Positions 1 to 7,759 of a stretch of 18,675 bases of DNA are shown here, one piece after another. Position numbers and translations under genes: made by a program. Under the pieces are notes generated by a model. The model did no database searches, was not told the DNA's origin, and saw only the letters and a list, made by a program, of their open reading frames with translations. The stretch lies in the NCBI GenBank assembly GCA_009786175.1, contig WQTQ01000197.1, forward strand, positions 1 to 18,675. The letters are read 5' to 3'. How positions within the stretch are numbered: position 1 is the stretch's first letter; each line of letters opens with the position of its first letter. Source of the DNA: Bacillota bacterium (GTDB taxonomy: Bacteria; Bacillota_A; Clostridia; Lachnospirales; WQUN01).

Positions 1-28
1 GCTCCTGGGCATATTTATCTTTATAAGC

Positions 29-99
29 GCGGGTGTAGTTCAATGGTAGAACACAAGCCTTCCAAGCTTGTTGCGTGGGTTCGATTCCCATCACCCGCT
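29..99 (+). tRNA. tRNA-Gly (anticodon TCC)
   Basis: A full cloverleaf can be drawn: acceptor stem GCGGGTG (29-35) with CACCCGC (92-98), D-arm GTTC/GAAC, anticodon stem CAAGC/GCTTG around loop CTTCCAA, and T-loop TTCGATT. The anticodon TCC reads GGA and GGG codons. The discriminator is T99 and no CCA follows (the next bases are T's), so the 3' end must be added by the CCA-adding enzyme. It lies 19 bases before a second glycine tRNA and is probably co-transcribed with it. The 28 bases before it hold no complete promoter that I can support. Confidence 0.97.
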
Positions 100-118
100 T
101 TTTTGCCAAAAATAACGT

Positions 119-190
119 GCGCGAATGGCTCAGTGGTAGAGCATCGCCTTGCCAAGGCGAGGGTCGCGAGTTCGAATCTCGTTTCGCGCT
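119..190 (+). tRNA. tRNA-Gly (anticodon GCC)
   Basis: Cloverleaf: acceptor GCGCGAA (119-125) with TTCGCGC (183-189), D-arm GCTC/GAGC, anticodon stem TCGCC/GGCGA around loop TTGCCAA, T-stem GCGAG/CTCGT with loop TTCGAAT. The anticodon GCC reads GGC and GGU. Discriminator T190; no encoded CCA. Together with the preceding TCC isoacceptor it covers all four glycine codons. A hairpin terminator follows 13 bases later. Confidence 0.97.
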
Positions 191-203
191 TGATATTTCA
201 GTA

Positions 204-235
204 AGGAGGCTATCCGACAGGTTAGTCTCCTTTTT
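204..235 (+). terminator. Terminator of the glycine tRNA pair
   Basis: AGGAGGCTA (204-212) pairs with TAGTCTCCT (223-231), with one G-U wobble, followed by a run of T's. This is a rho-independent terminator placed after the second tRNA. The stem also contains an AGGAGG, but no open reading frame follows at the right distance, so it is stem sequence and not a ribosome binding site. Confidence 0.8.
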
Positions 236-273
236 CGATTACACTAACGTATAGTGAAAGTGAGTGCTGAATT

Positions 274-1647
274 TTGGAAAATTACCGTTATCTGATAACT
301 GCACACAACGATAATCTTGCTGCAACCAAAGCCGGACGTCCGCGTTTTTTTGTGCGCACATATGGCTGCCAAATGAACAGCCGGGATTCCGAAAAGCTGG
401 CGGGCCTGCTCTCTCAGCTAGGTTATGACGCCGCCGCAAGCCAAGAGGATGCAGATTTGGTGCTGTACAACACTTGCTGCGTACGGGAAAGCGCAGAGGA
501 CAGAATTTTTGGTAATTTGGGCCGTTTAAAGCGCGCGAAAGTGGATAAACCCGGGCTAATTGTCGGGGTTTGCGGCTGCATGACCCAGCAGCCGGAAGTG
601 GCAGAAAAAATAAAAAAAAGTCACAGATATATCAACCTAGTTTTTGGCACGTCCAACCGTCACTGCTTGCCGGAATTTCTTTGGCGTGTAATTAAAACAG
701 GCAAACAGGTAATTGACATAACCGAAGACGACGGCCTGCCGGAACTTACCGATATTCCCGTTACAAGCCGCGAATATCCCCACAAAGCGGGTGTTAACAT
801 AATGTACGGCTGCGACAATTTCTGCTCTTATTGCATTGTGCCGTACGTACGCGGACGGGAAAAAAGCCGCCCTATGGAAGATATTTTGCAAGAGGTACAA
901 CAACTTGCCGACGACGGTGTAAAAGAAATAATGCTCCTTGGACAGAATGTTAATTCTTATAATGGAAATGCCACTTTTGCGGAATTGCTCCGCCAAGTTA
1001 GTGGCATAAAAGGCATAGCGCGTGTACGCTTCATGACCTCCCACCCAAAAGATTTTTCCAACGAGTTAATACAAGCCGTGGCAGAACTGCAAAATGTATG
1101 CAAATCCGTTCATTTGCCGGTTCAGTCGGGCAGTACGCGCATTTTACAGGATATGAACCGCAAGTATACTCAAGAAGAATACCTTAGCCTTATCGAACGG
1201 CTGCGGGCTGCTGTACCCGGTATAGCCATTTCCACGGACATTATCGTGGGTTATCCGGGTGAAACAGAAGAAGATTTTGAAGCCACATTGGAGGTTGTAC
1301 GCCGCGTACGTTTTGCAACAGCATTTACGTTCATTTATTCAAAGCGCAGCGGTACACCTGCAGCAGAACGAACAGATCTTATCCCCCCCAAAGTAGCCTC
1401 GGAGCGGTATGACAGGCTGGTTGCGGAAGTTTCCCCTATCCTGCTGGAAATTAACCGGGCAAAAATTGGGCAGGTGTTTGATACAATGGTTGAAGAAATT
1501 ACAGGCAGCGATTACAAAGGCCGTACAGATGACCATTCTCTTGTGCATTTCACATCTAAGGAACCCTTACAGCAAGGCGATATTGTACCTGTGCAAATTA
1601 CCGGCGCGAGAACCTTCTATTTGACCGGGGAAAAAGGAGTTTTATAA
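274..1647 (+). CDS. miaB: tRNA-2-methylthio-N6-dimethylallyladenosine synthase MiaB
   Basis: Radical-SAM methylthiotransferase that converts i6A37 to ms2i6A37 in tRNAs reading UNN codons (family knowledge). The 457-residue protein has the N-terminal methylthiotransferase domain with three cluster cysteines (C32 in YGCQMN, C68 in NTCC, C102 in GVCGCM). The radical-SAM motif is C180-x3-C184-x2-C187, followed by VPYVRGREKSRP, which is typical of MiaB rather than RimO or MtaB. A C-terminal TRAM-type domain covers about residues 390-457. The start is TTG at 274: an in-frame TGA at 268 excludes longer forms, and AAAGTGAG at 257-264 is a modest ribosome binding site. The product is somewhat longer than minimal MiaB because of a ~20-residue leader before FFVRTYG. 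It is the first gene of a four-gene operon and its stop overlaps the mutS start by one base. Confidence 0.96.
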   Translation: MENYRYLITAHNDNLAATKAGRPRFFVRTYGCQMNSRDSEKLAGLLSQLGYDAAASQEDADLVLYNTCCVRESAEDRIFGNLGRLKRAKVDKPGLIVGVCGCMTQQPEVAEKIKKSHRYINLVFGTSNRHCLPEFLWRVIKTGKQVIDITEDDGLPELTDIPVTSREYPHKAGVNIMYGCDNFCSYCIVPYVRGREKSRPMEDILQEVQQLADDGVKEIMLLGQNVNSYNGNATFAELLRQVSGIKGIARVRFMTSHPKDFSNELIQAVAELQNVCKSVHLPVQSGSTRILQDMNRKYTQEEYLSLIERLRAAVPGIAISTDIIVGYPGETEEDFEATLEVVRRVRFATAFTFIYSKRSGTPAAERTDLIPPKVASERYDRLVAEVSPILLEINRAKIGQVFDTMVEEITGSDYKGRTDDHSLVHFTSKEPLQQGDIVPVQITGARTFYLTGEKGVL

Positions 1648-4259
1648 TGTCCAAACCATTCAAGTACACCCCAATGATGGAGCAATACCTGTCAATTAAA
1701 GCACAGCATAAAAATGATATTCTCATGTTCCGCATGGGGGATTTTTTCGAGATATTTTTTGAGGACGCGAAGATTGCCGCAAAAGAGTTAAACATTGCCC
1801 TGACAGGCAGGGATTGCGGTATGGCAGAGCGCGCGCCAATGTGCGGCGTACCTGCCCACGCCGCAGATGGGTACATTGCAAAGCTGGTGGCAAAAGGGCA
1901 TCGTGTTGCCTTGTGCGAGCAAGTTGAAGACCCAAAACAGGCAAAAGGGCTTGTAGCCCGTGAAGTAGTGCGTGTTTACACCCCCGGTACAATGACAGAC
2001 GGGGATTATTTAGATGCAAACAAACACAATTACATCGTTGCGATACATAGCGATAAATTACAGCTTGGCCTGGCGGTAGCAGACATTACAACGGGGCTTT
2101 TCATGGCAACTTCCATGCCTGCCGGGGAAGAGCAAAAGCTACTGGATGAAGCCGTCCGTCTTGCCCCGGCAGAATTGCTTCTGCCCGAAGGTTTTAGTTT
2201 AACCCGCGTTGTGGAAAGCGTAGTAGGTGTAAAAGCCACACCGGTACCTGTTTGGACTTTTCTACCGAAAAACGCTTACAAATGCCTTACAAGCCATTTT
2301 GGTACATTAAACCTGGAAGGCTTTGGCCTTAGAGAAGGCGCGGCGGAAGTATCTGCCGCAGGTGCGCTGTTGTCATACCTAATGGAAACCCAGCGCAAGT
2401 CCATTTCGCAAATTACATCTTTGCGCAGGTATTCCCAGCAATCCCATATGATGTTGGACGGCGCAAGCCGCCGTAATTTAGAACTAACATCTTCTGCAAG
2501 AGAGCGAACAAAAAAAGGTTCGCTTTTATGGGTGCTGGACCGTACAAAAACCTCTATGGGGGCAAGATTGCTGCGGGAATGGGTAGAATGCCCGCTTGCC
2601 ATCCGGGAAGCAATATGCAAACGGTTGGACGCCGTAGCCGAGTGGGTACAAATGCCCATCGAACGGGCAGAACTGCGTGAGCATCTTAACAGCATACACG
2701 ATTTGGAACGGGTAGTGTCACGGCTTATGACACGCTCTGCCAGCGCGCGGGATTTAGTCACTTTACGTACATCCCTTGAAACGCTCCCATATGTAGAAGC
2801 ACTTCTTAAAAATGTAGATGCACTTGCCAATGCGGAAATCCGCAACACATACGACGATCTATCCGATATTTATGCCGCCATAAACAGTGCAATTATTGAC
2901 ACGCCGCCGGTATCCGTAAAGGAAGGCGGGATGATAAAGCAAGGATACAATAGCGAGCTTGACAAGCTTTTACACATAAAAAATAACGCCCAAGGCTACC
3001 TTGCCGAACTGGAAGCCAGGGAAAAGCAGGAAACAGGCATAGTTAACCTAAAGGTACGGTACAACCGCGTCTTTGGCTACTATATTGAAGTAACTGCTTC
3101 TCACCTGTCCAAAGTGCCGGAACGTTATATCCGCAAGCAAACACTGGCCAACTGCGAACGTTTTTTCACCGAGGAACTTAAGTCCTTGGAGGAAACCATT
3201 TTGGGTGCGGAAGAAAAAATTTTCAGCCTGGAATTTGAACTTTTTGACACGCTACGCCGTTCAATTGTAGAGCAGGTTGCCCGGATACAATTTACAGCCC
3301 ATGCTTTGTCAACTTTAGACGCGCTGCAATCTTTGGCAGACGTGGCCGACAGAAACCGCTATGTAAAACCGGAAATAAATGAAGGAACTCGCATATTTAT
3401 AAAAGAGGGGCGTCACCCGGTGGTGGAAAGCCTGATTGGCCATACATTTATACCTAACGATACAGAAATGGATTCCGCTTCCGCAACGGGGCGGCTGGCG
3501 GTTATTACGGGGCCAAACATGGCAGGTAAATCTACCTACATGCGTCAGGTTGCATTAATTGTGCTAATGGCGCAAATAGGTTCGTTCGTACCGGCAAGTG
3601 CAGCCGAAATTGGCATTGTAGACCGTATTTTTACCCGGGTTGGCGCGTCCGATGACCTTGCTACAGGCCAGAGCACATTTATGGTGGAAATGACAGAAGT
3701 GGCAAATATTTTAAACAACGCCACCCCAAACAGCCTTGTTTTACTGGACGAAATTGGCCGCGGAACAAGTACGTTCGATGGGCTTTCTATTGCCTGGGCG
3801 GTATTGGAATACATTGCGGACACAAGAAAAATTGGTGCGAAAACTCTGTTCGCCACCCACTACCACGAACTTTCGCAGCTTGAAGGGAAAATTGACGGCG
3901 TAGCAAACTACTGCTTCACCGCAAAAGAAGAGGGCAAAGACATCGTCTTTTTGCGCAAATTAATCCACGGGGCAGCAGGACAAAGCTATGGCGTCCATGT
4001 TGCAAAGCTTGCGGGGCTTCCATCTGCTGTCCTTAAACGGGCAACAGGGCTGTTAAACGCGCTTAACACAACGGATATAACAAGAAATGTATCCGCCGAC
4101 TTATCAACCATTTCCGAAATAGCCACCATAGAAAGCCCAGAATCCGAAGCCGGACGCAAGCTTGTGGAAGCACTTTCTGCCCTGGAAATTGAAAAAATGA
4201 CACCTATCGAAGCTTTACTGGCACTGGAGAAATTAAAGGAGTTTGTGAGCATGTTATGA
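1647..4259 (+). CDS. mutS: DNA mismatch repair protein MutS
   Basis: Recognises mispairs and short loops and starts ATP-driven repair with MutL. The 870 residues match the usual length. The mismatch-reading motif is GDFFE (residues 31-35), with F33 the intercalating phenylalanine and E35 the contacting glutamate. The ATPase domain has Walker A GPNMAGKST (622-630), Walker B LLDE (D701, E702), GRGTSTFDG and THYHE, and the C-terminal dimer/HTH part includes GQSYGVHVAKLAGLP. Start ATG 1647 is preceded by AAAGGAG (1633-1639) at 7 bases and overlaps the miaB stop by one base. In many Bacillota mutL follows; here lysC follows with a 4-base overlap, and mutL is not in the window. Confidence 0.97.
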   Translation: MSKPFKYTPMMEQYLSIKAQHKNDILMFRMGDFFEIFFEDAKIAAKELNIALTGRDCGMAERAPMCGVPAHAADGYIAKLVAKGHRVALCEQVEDPKQAKGLVAREVVRVYTPGTMTDGDYLDANKHNYIVAIHSDKLQLGLAVADITTGLFMATSMPAGEEQKLLDEAVRLAPAELLLPEGFSLTRVVESVVGVKATPVPVWTFLPKNAYKCLTSHFGTLNLEGFGLREGAAEVSAAGALLSYLMETQRKSISQITSLRRYSQQSHMMLDGASRRNLELTSSARERTKKGSLLWVLDRTKTSMGARLLREWVECPLAIREAICKRLDAVAEWVQMPIERAELREHLNSIHDLERVVSRLMTRSASARDLVTLRTSLETLPYVEALLKNVDALANAEIRNTYDDLSDIYAAINSAIIDTPPVSVKEGGMIKQGYNSELDKLLHIKNNAQGYLAELEAREKQETGIVNLKVRYNRVFGYYIEVTASHLSKVPERYIRKQTLANCERFFTEELKSLEETILGAEEKIFSLEFELFDTLRRSIVEQVARIQFTAHALSTLDALQSLADVADRNRYVKPEINEGTRIFIKEGRHPVVESLIGHTFIPNDTEMDSASATGRLAVITGPNMAGKSTYMRQVALIVLMAQIGSFVPASAAEIGIVDRIFTRVGASDDLATGQSTFMVEMTEVANILNNATPNSLVLLDEIGRGTSTFDGLSIAWAVLEYIADTRKIGAKTLFATHYHELSQLEGKIDGVANYCFTAKEEGKDIVFLRKLIHGAAGQSYGVHVAKLAGLPSAVLKRATGLLNALNTTDITRNVSADLSTISEIATIESPESEAGRKLVEALSALEIEKMTPIEALLALEKLKEFVSML

Positions 4260-5488
4260 ACAAAAAAATAATTGTGCAAAAATTTGGCGGCAGCTCTGTA
4301 GCCAATGCGGAACGTATAATGAATGTAGCCCGCCGTATAGTCAAAACTTACGAAGGGGGCAACAGTGTTGTTGTGGTGCTTTCTGCCCAGGGCAACACTA
4401 CAGACCGCCTACTGGAAAAAGCCCGCGAAGTAAACCCCAACGCTAACAAAAGGGAGCTTGACATGCTCCTTTGCACCGGGGAGCAGCAATCTGTAGCCCT
4501 AATGGCAATGGCCATACATTCCCTTGGACACAACGCAGTTTCGCTAAATGCCGTGCAGGTTGGCATCCACGCTACGGGCGTACACGGCAACGCCCATATC
4601 GAGAATATTGAAACAACGCGTATATTTGAGGAACTTAACCGCAATAACATAGTGTTGGTTGCGGGTTTCCAGGGTGTAAACAATGCTAACGACCTTACAA
4701 CCCTTGGGCGCGGCGCGTCAGACACCACAGCCGTAGCCCTTGCTGCGGTGTTGGAAGCGCGGGTATGCGAAATTTATTCCGACGTGGACGGTATTTACAC
4801 CGTAGACCCGCGGATTGTGCCCACCGCAAAAAAACTTCCGCAAATCGGCTACGATGACATGCTGGAACTTGCCTTCGCGGGGGTACAAATGCTGCATGGC
4901 CGTGCGGTGGAAATGGCAAAACGCTACAATGTGCAAATTGTTATACGTCACAGCATGACAGAAGCGGAAGGCACATGGATTAAGGAGGATGGAACCGTGG
5001 AACAACTTACAGTAAGCGGCATTGCAATAGACAGGAACGTAGCCAGGGTATCCCTAATGGGGCTGAAAGATGAACCGGGCGTAGCGTTCCAAATATTTTC
5101 CCTGGTGGCAAAAGAGCAAATTTCAGTAGACATAATTTTGCGCTCTGTGGGCCAAGATTCCACCTGTGACATTAGCTTTACCGTACAGCGGGAAGACTTG
5201 GCCGCCACAAAAAACTTGCTTTCTGTTCACCAAGAGGATATTGGCTACAAAACCATGGAAACAGACGAAAGCTTTGCAAAAATATCTGTGGTTGGCGCGG
5301 GAATGGCTACAAACCCCGGCGTTGCGGCGGCTATGTTTGAGGCGTTGTACGACTGTGGTGTAAACATTCACATGATTTCCACATCGGAAATAAAAATTGC
5401 CGTGCTTGTAGACGAACGGCAGGTGTCTAAAGCGGCTACGGCCATTCATAATAAATTTGATCACATATTTGAGGGGGAACAAGCATGA
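4256..5488 (+). CDS. lysC: Aspartokinase (LysC type, with internal beta-subunit start)
   Basis: Phosphorylates L-aspartate, the committed step to lysine, diaminopimelate, threonine and methionine. The 410-residue, single-function protein has the kinase N-terminus KFGGSS (9-14), the GRGASDTTA substrate/nucleotide motif near residue 150, and two C-terminal ACT domains (about 260-335 and 340-405) that in this family bind lysine or threonine for feedback control. The start ATG overlaps the mutS stop as ATGA. AAAGGAG at 4235-4241 is 14 bases away, which is long, so translational coupling to mutS is likely. Length and layout resemble Bacillus aspartokinase II, an alpha2-beta2 enzyme. A perfect internal ribosome binding site sits exactly before the ACT half (separate entry). 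It overlaps asd by 4 bases, the next enzyme of the pathway. Confidence 0.95.
   Translation: MNKKIIVQKFGGSSVANAERIMNVARRIVKTYEGGNSVVVVLSAQGNTTDRLLEKAREVNPNANKRELDMLLCTGEQQSVALMAMAIHSLGHNAVSLNAVQVGIHATGVHGNAHIENIETTRIFEELNRNNIVLVAGFQGVNNANDLTTLGRGASDTTAVALAAVLEARVCEIYSDVDGIYTVDPRIVPTAKKLPQIGYDDMLELAFAGVQMLHGRAVEMAKRYNVQIVIRHSMTEAEGTWIKEDGTVEQLTVSGIAIDRNVARVSLMGLKDEPGVAFQIFSLVAKEQISVDIILRSVGQDSTCDISFTVQREDLAATKNLLSVHQEDIGYKTMETDESFAKISVVGAGMATNPGVAAAMFEALYDCGVNIHMISTSEIKIAVLVDERQVSKAATAIHNKFDHIFEGEQA
4982..4999 (+). promoter_or_regulatory. Internal ribosome binding site and GTG start for aspartokinase beta subunit
   Basis: AAGGAGG (4982-4988) lies 8 bases before GTG (4997-4999), which is in frame with lysC at codon 248. 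Initiation here gives a 163-residue product made up of just the two ACT domains. Bacillus subtilis aspartokinase II makes its beta subunit in the same way from an in-phase start at nearly the same codon (established knowledge). An ATG at 4989 directly abuts the AAGGAGG but is out of frame and too close to be used. Confidence 0.7.
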
Positions 5489-6489
5489 AACCATCTAGCA
5501 TAAAACCATTTTCCTGTGCCATAATCGGTGCTTCCGGTATGGTTGGCGGCATGTTCGTAAAAATATTAGAGGAACGTAAACTTCCCGTGTCAAAATTGTA
5601 TCTGTTCGCCTCTGCCCGTTCTGCCGGGCAAATTTTGAAGTTCAACGGCCAAGACGTAGTAATTGAAGAATTTACTCCGGAAGTGTTTGACAGGGGCATA
5701 GATTTCGCGCTTTTTGGCGTGGATGGCAAGTTTAGTAGAAAATACGCGCCGGTTGCCGCAAAAGCCGGGTGCATTGTTGTAGATAATTCTTCCGGCTGGC
5801 GTATGGCAGAGGATGTTCCCCTTATTGTACCGGAGGTAAACCGTGCCAGTTTGGCCGCCCACAAAGGCATTATCGCAAACCCAAACTGCTGCGCTGTCCC
5901 TGCCGTTGTGGCCCTAAAGCCGCTGCTGGATAAGTACGGTTTACAACGGGTGGTAATTTCCACATACCAATCCGTTTCCGGCGCGGGGGTTGACGGCATA
6001 ACCGACCTGGAGCGTACGCTTCAAGGCAAAGACCCGCAGCATTTCCCGTATCAAATCGCGGGTAACATTATTCCCCACATTGACATCTTCCATGATGACG
6101 GCTACACCGGCGAAGAGAAAAAAATAATGGCGGAAATCCGCAAAATATTAAGTTGCCCTACACTTGCGCTTACGGCAACCACCGTACGTGTCCCCGTAGA
6201 GTTTGGACACAGCCTTTCCATTAATGTTACTCTTACAAATGATTTCCGGCTTGAAGACGTACAAGAATTGCTGTCAAATTCCCCGGGCATAATCCTGCAA
6301 GACCACCCGGAAAACAACCATTATCCAATGCCGCTGTACGCCGCAGGGACAGACAATGTATATGTAGGCCGCATCCGCAGAGATGACAGCTTTAAAAACA
6401 GTTTAAACATGTGGGTAGTGGCAGATAATACCCGTAAAGGTGCGGCAACAAATGCCGTGCAAATTGTTGAAACACTTCTAGTTGACTAA
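5485..6489 (+). CDS. asd: Aspartate-semialdehyde dehydrogenase
   Basis: Reduces L-4-aspartyl phosphate to aspartate semialdehyde with NADPH, directly after aspartokinase; the product feeds cell-wall diaminopimelate, lysine, threonine and methionine. The 334 residues show a Rossmann start (IIGASGMVGG, 14-22), the catalytic cysteine motif NPNC with C135 (followed unusually by a second Cys, C136), the STYQSVSGAG active-site loop with Q162, and R235/H242 in RVPVEFGHS. Start ATG overlaps the lysC stop as ATGA, with AGGGGGAA just upstream. Last gene of the miaB-mutS-lysC-asd operon. Its final codons overlap the -35 box of the following tRNA promoter. Confidence 0.96.
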   Translation: MKPSSIKPFSCAIIGASGMVGGMFVKILEERKLPVSKLYLFASARSAGQILKFNGQDVVIEEFTPEVFDRGIDFALFGVDGKFSRKYAPVAAKAGCIVVDNSSGWRMAEDVPLIVPEVNRASLAAHKGIIANPNCCAVPAVVALKPLLDKYGLQRVVISTYQSVSGAGVDGITDLERTLQGKDPQHFPYQIAGNIIPHIDIFHDDGYTGEEKKIMAEIRKILSCPTLALTATTVRVPVEFGHSLSINVTLTNDFRLEDVQELLSNSPGIILQDHPENNHYPMPLYAAGTDNVYVGRIRRDDSFKNSLNMWVVADNTRKGAATNAVQIVETLLVD

Positions 6490-6510
6490 CTTCTAAAGTT
6501 TTGGTAGAAT
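6482..6510 (+). promoter_or_regulatory. Promoter of the CAT-anticodon tRNA
   Basis: TTGACT (6482-6487) and TAGAAT (6505-6510) are separated by 17 bases, with TGG just before the -10 box (extended -10). It is one of the clearest sigma-A type promoters in the window. The -35 box lies over the last codon and stop of asd. Transcription would begin near 6517, ten bases before the tRNA, giving the tRNA expression independent of the long operon. Confidence 0.75.
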
Positions 6511-6526
6511 GTCTTCTGTTCGTTAA

Positions 6527-6600
6527 GGTCCCTTAGCTCAGTTGGTCAGAGCAACCGGCTCATAACCGGTGGGTCCCGGGTTCAAGTCCCTGAGGGACCA
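6527..6600 (+). tRNA. tRNA with CAT anticodon: Ile2 (lysidine type) or elongator Met
   Basis: Acceptor GGTCCCT (6527-6533) with AGGGACC (6593-6599), discriminator A6600, anticodon stem ACCGG/CCGGT around loop CTCATAA. No CCA is encoded. The G1-C72 pair argues against initiator tRNA. C4-G69 and C5-G68 pairs, used by TilS in E. coli to recognise tRNA-Ile2, are present, so I lean to the AUA-reading isoleucine tRNA; elongator methionine is not excluded. The T-stem (CCGGG/CCCTG) contains one C-U mismatch at the second pair. It has its own promoter and is followed at once by a terminator. Confidence 0.93.
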
Positions 6601-6601
6601 T

Positions 6602-6651
6602 AAAATTACCCCCTGATATAACATTCGAATGTTATATCAGGGGGTAATTTT
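6602..6651. terminator. Bidirectional terminator, 50-base perfect palindrome
   Basis: Perfect inverted repeat with 25-base arms centred between 6626 and 6627 (TTCGAA at the centre). A-rich on the left and T-rich on the right, so it can stop both the plus-strand tRNA/operon and the convergent minus-strand DegV gene ending at 6672. The outer part, TACCCCCTGATAT and its complement, is the same as in the palindrome at 12459-12490. Confidence 0.88.
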
Positions 6652-6671
6652 TTTCTCTGGGAAATTGCGCT

Positions 6672-7565
6672 TTATATATTTGCAACTTGCGCGCGTTCAT
6701 TTCCTAAAAATACTGCCGCCACAGTGCCCGGCCCCGTATGCGCACCAATAACAGGCCCAATTTCACCGGTAATAAATTCTGTTATGCCAAACTTTGCATT
6801 AATCGCGTCTGCCAGCCGCTTTGCTGCTTCGTGTGAATCGCTGTGGGCAATAAAAATAGCCTGGTTTGCAAGCGACATTTCAAATTCAACCATACGCCCC
6901 AAAATATGCTCAATTACTTTACCGGCACCGCGTACTTTGCTTACAGGCAGCATCTTGCCGTCTGCGGAAATTGTTATGATTGGCTTAATGTTAAGCATAT
7001 TGCCTACAAAAGCCGAAGTTGCGGAAACGCGTCCGCCACGGCGTAAATGATTTAGGTCATCCGGCGCAATCCAGTGGTGCAGCCGCGGGATAAGTTCTTT
7101 AATGTATAATGCGTTTTCTTCCAATGTTTTGCCTTTATCCCGCGCTTTTGCGGCATAATAAGCCAATGCCCCCTGCCCTAAAGACGCAGACCTGGTATCT
7201 ACCGTAATAACCTTGCGTCCCGGGAAGGCTTCCATCGCCTCCCGTGCAGCCATCATACTTTGGTCGTAACTTCTGCTAAGCCCGGAAGAAAGGCACATGT
7301 ACAAAATATCTTTGCCGTCTTTCAAAAACGGTTCCCATACCTCCATGTATCTGTGAGCCGTAACCTGCGTTGTGGTGGCAGTCATGCCGTTACGCAAAGC
7401 ATCATAAAAATCTTTAACCGGCAAGTCGCGGTAATCCAAATGATTATAATACTCCTTGCCGTCTAACATAAAAATATATGGTATTACAATAATCTCTAAT
7501 TCATTGGCCAAATCTGCCGGAATATCAACGGTTGAATCTACTACAATTGTGTAACTGTTTCCCAT
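6672..7565 (-). CDS. DegV family protein (fatty-acid-binding, FakB-like)
   Basis: DegV proteins bind a fatty acid in a deep pocket; FakB members present it to the kinase FakA for phosphorylation and entry into phospholipid synthesis. The 297 residues have the hallmark DST (10-12), TTTQ (64-67, in place of the more usual TSQP), SSGLSRSY (93-100) and the central HLRRGGRVS and NIKPI motifs, ending with IGAHTGPG, which matches the GxHxGPG family signature. ATG 7565 is preceded by AGAGGAG at 7 bases. It is convergent with the tRNA and separated from the next minus-strand gene upstream by a hairpin terminator, so it is probably transcribed alone. No fakA gene is in the window; the exact lipid is unknown. 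Confidence 0.9.
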   Translation of the reverse strand: MGNSYTIVVDSTVDIPADLANELEIIVIPYIFMLDGKEYYNHLDYRDLPVKDFYDALRNGMTATTTQVTAHRYMEVWEPFLKDGKDILYMCLSSGLSRSYDQSMMAAREAMEAFPGRKVITVDTRSASLGQGALAYYAAKARDKGKTLEENALYIKELIPRLHHWIAPDDLNHLRRGGRVSATSAFVGNMLNIKPIITISADGKMLPVSKVRGAGKVIEHILGRMVEFEMSLANQAIFIAHSDSHEAAKRLADAINAKFGITEFITGEIGPVIGAHTGPGTVAAVFLGNERAQVANI

Positions 7566-7684
7566 GGGAAAACTCCTCTCCAGAATATGCGAATCAAGGT
7601 ATCTTTAAATAATACTAAATGATACTACAATAGAACGCACAAAAAAATCAAGAGTTTTTTCATATTTGCTCATATAGCTGAAAT

Positions 7685-7733
7685 AAAAAAGACGATTGGT
7701 CCAGCTTCTACAGCTGTTTCAATCGTCTTTTTA
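7685..7733 (-). terminator. Terminator after the stalk/iota-carbonic-anhydrase gene
   Basis: GACGATTG (7691-7698) pairs with CAATCGTC (7720-7727), extended by A/T runs on both sides, with an inner CAGC/GCTG helix (7702-7705 with 7713-7716). It lies just past the stop of the minus-strand gene at 7760 and upstream of the DegV gene. The A and T runs make it formally able to work in both directions. Confidence 0.8.
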
Positions 7734-7759
7734 TTTTTATTTCGTCTTACTTTAATTTC

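Noticed and set aside
637..1044. Open frame antisense to miaB (135 codons), and similar long antisense frames inside mutS (2276-2848), asd (5436-5999) and lysC.
   Set aside because: They mirror well-conserved genes, lack ribosome binding sites and show no recognisable domains; they are codon-bias shadows.
4989..5015. Tiny frame starting at the ATG that abuts AAGGAGG inside lysC.
   Set aside because: The ATG has no spacer from the ribosome binding site and the frame closes after eight codons; the in-frame GTG at 4997 has correct spacing.
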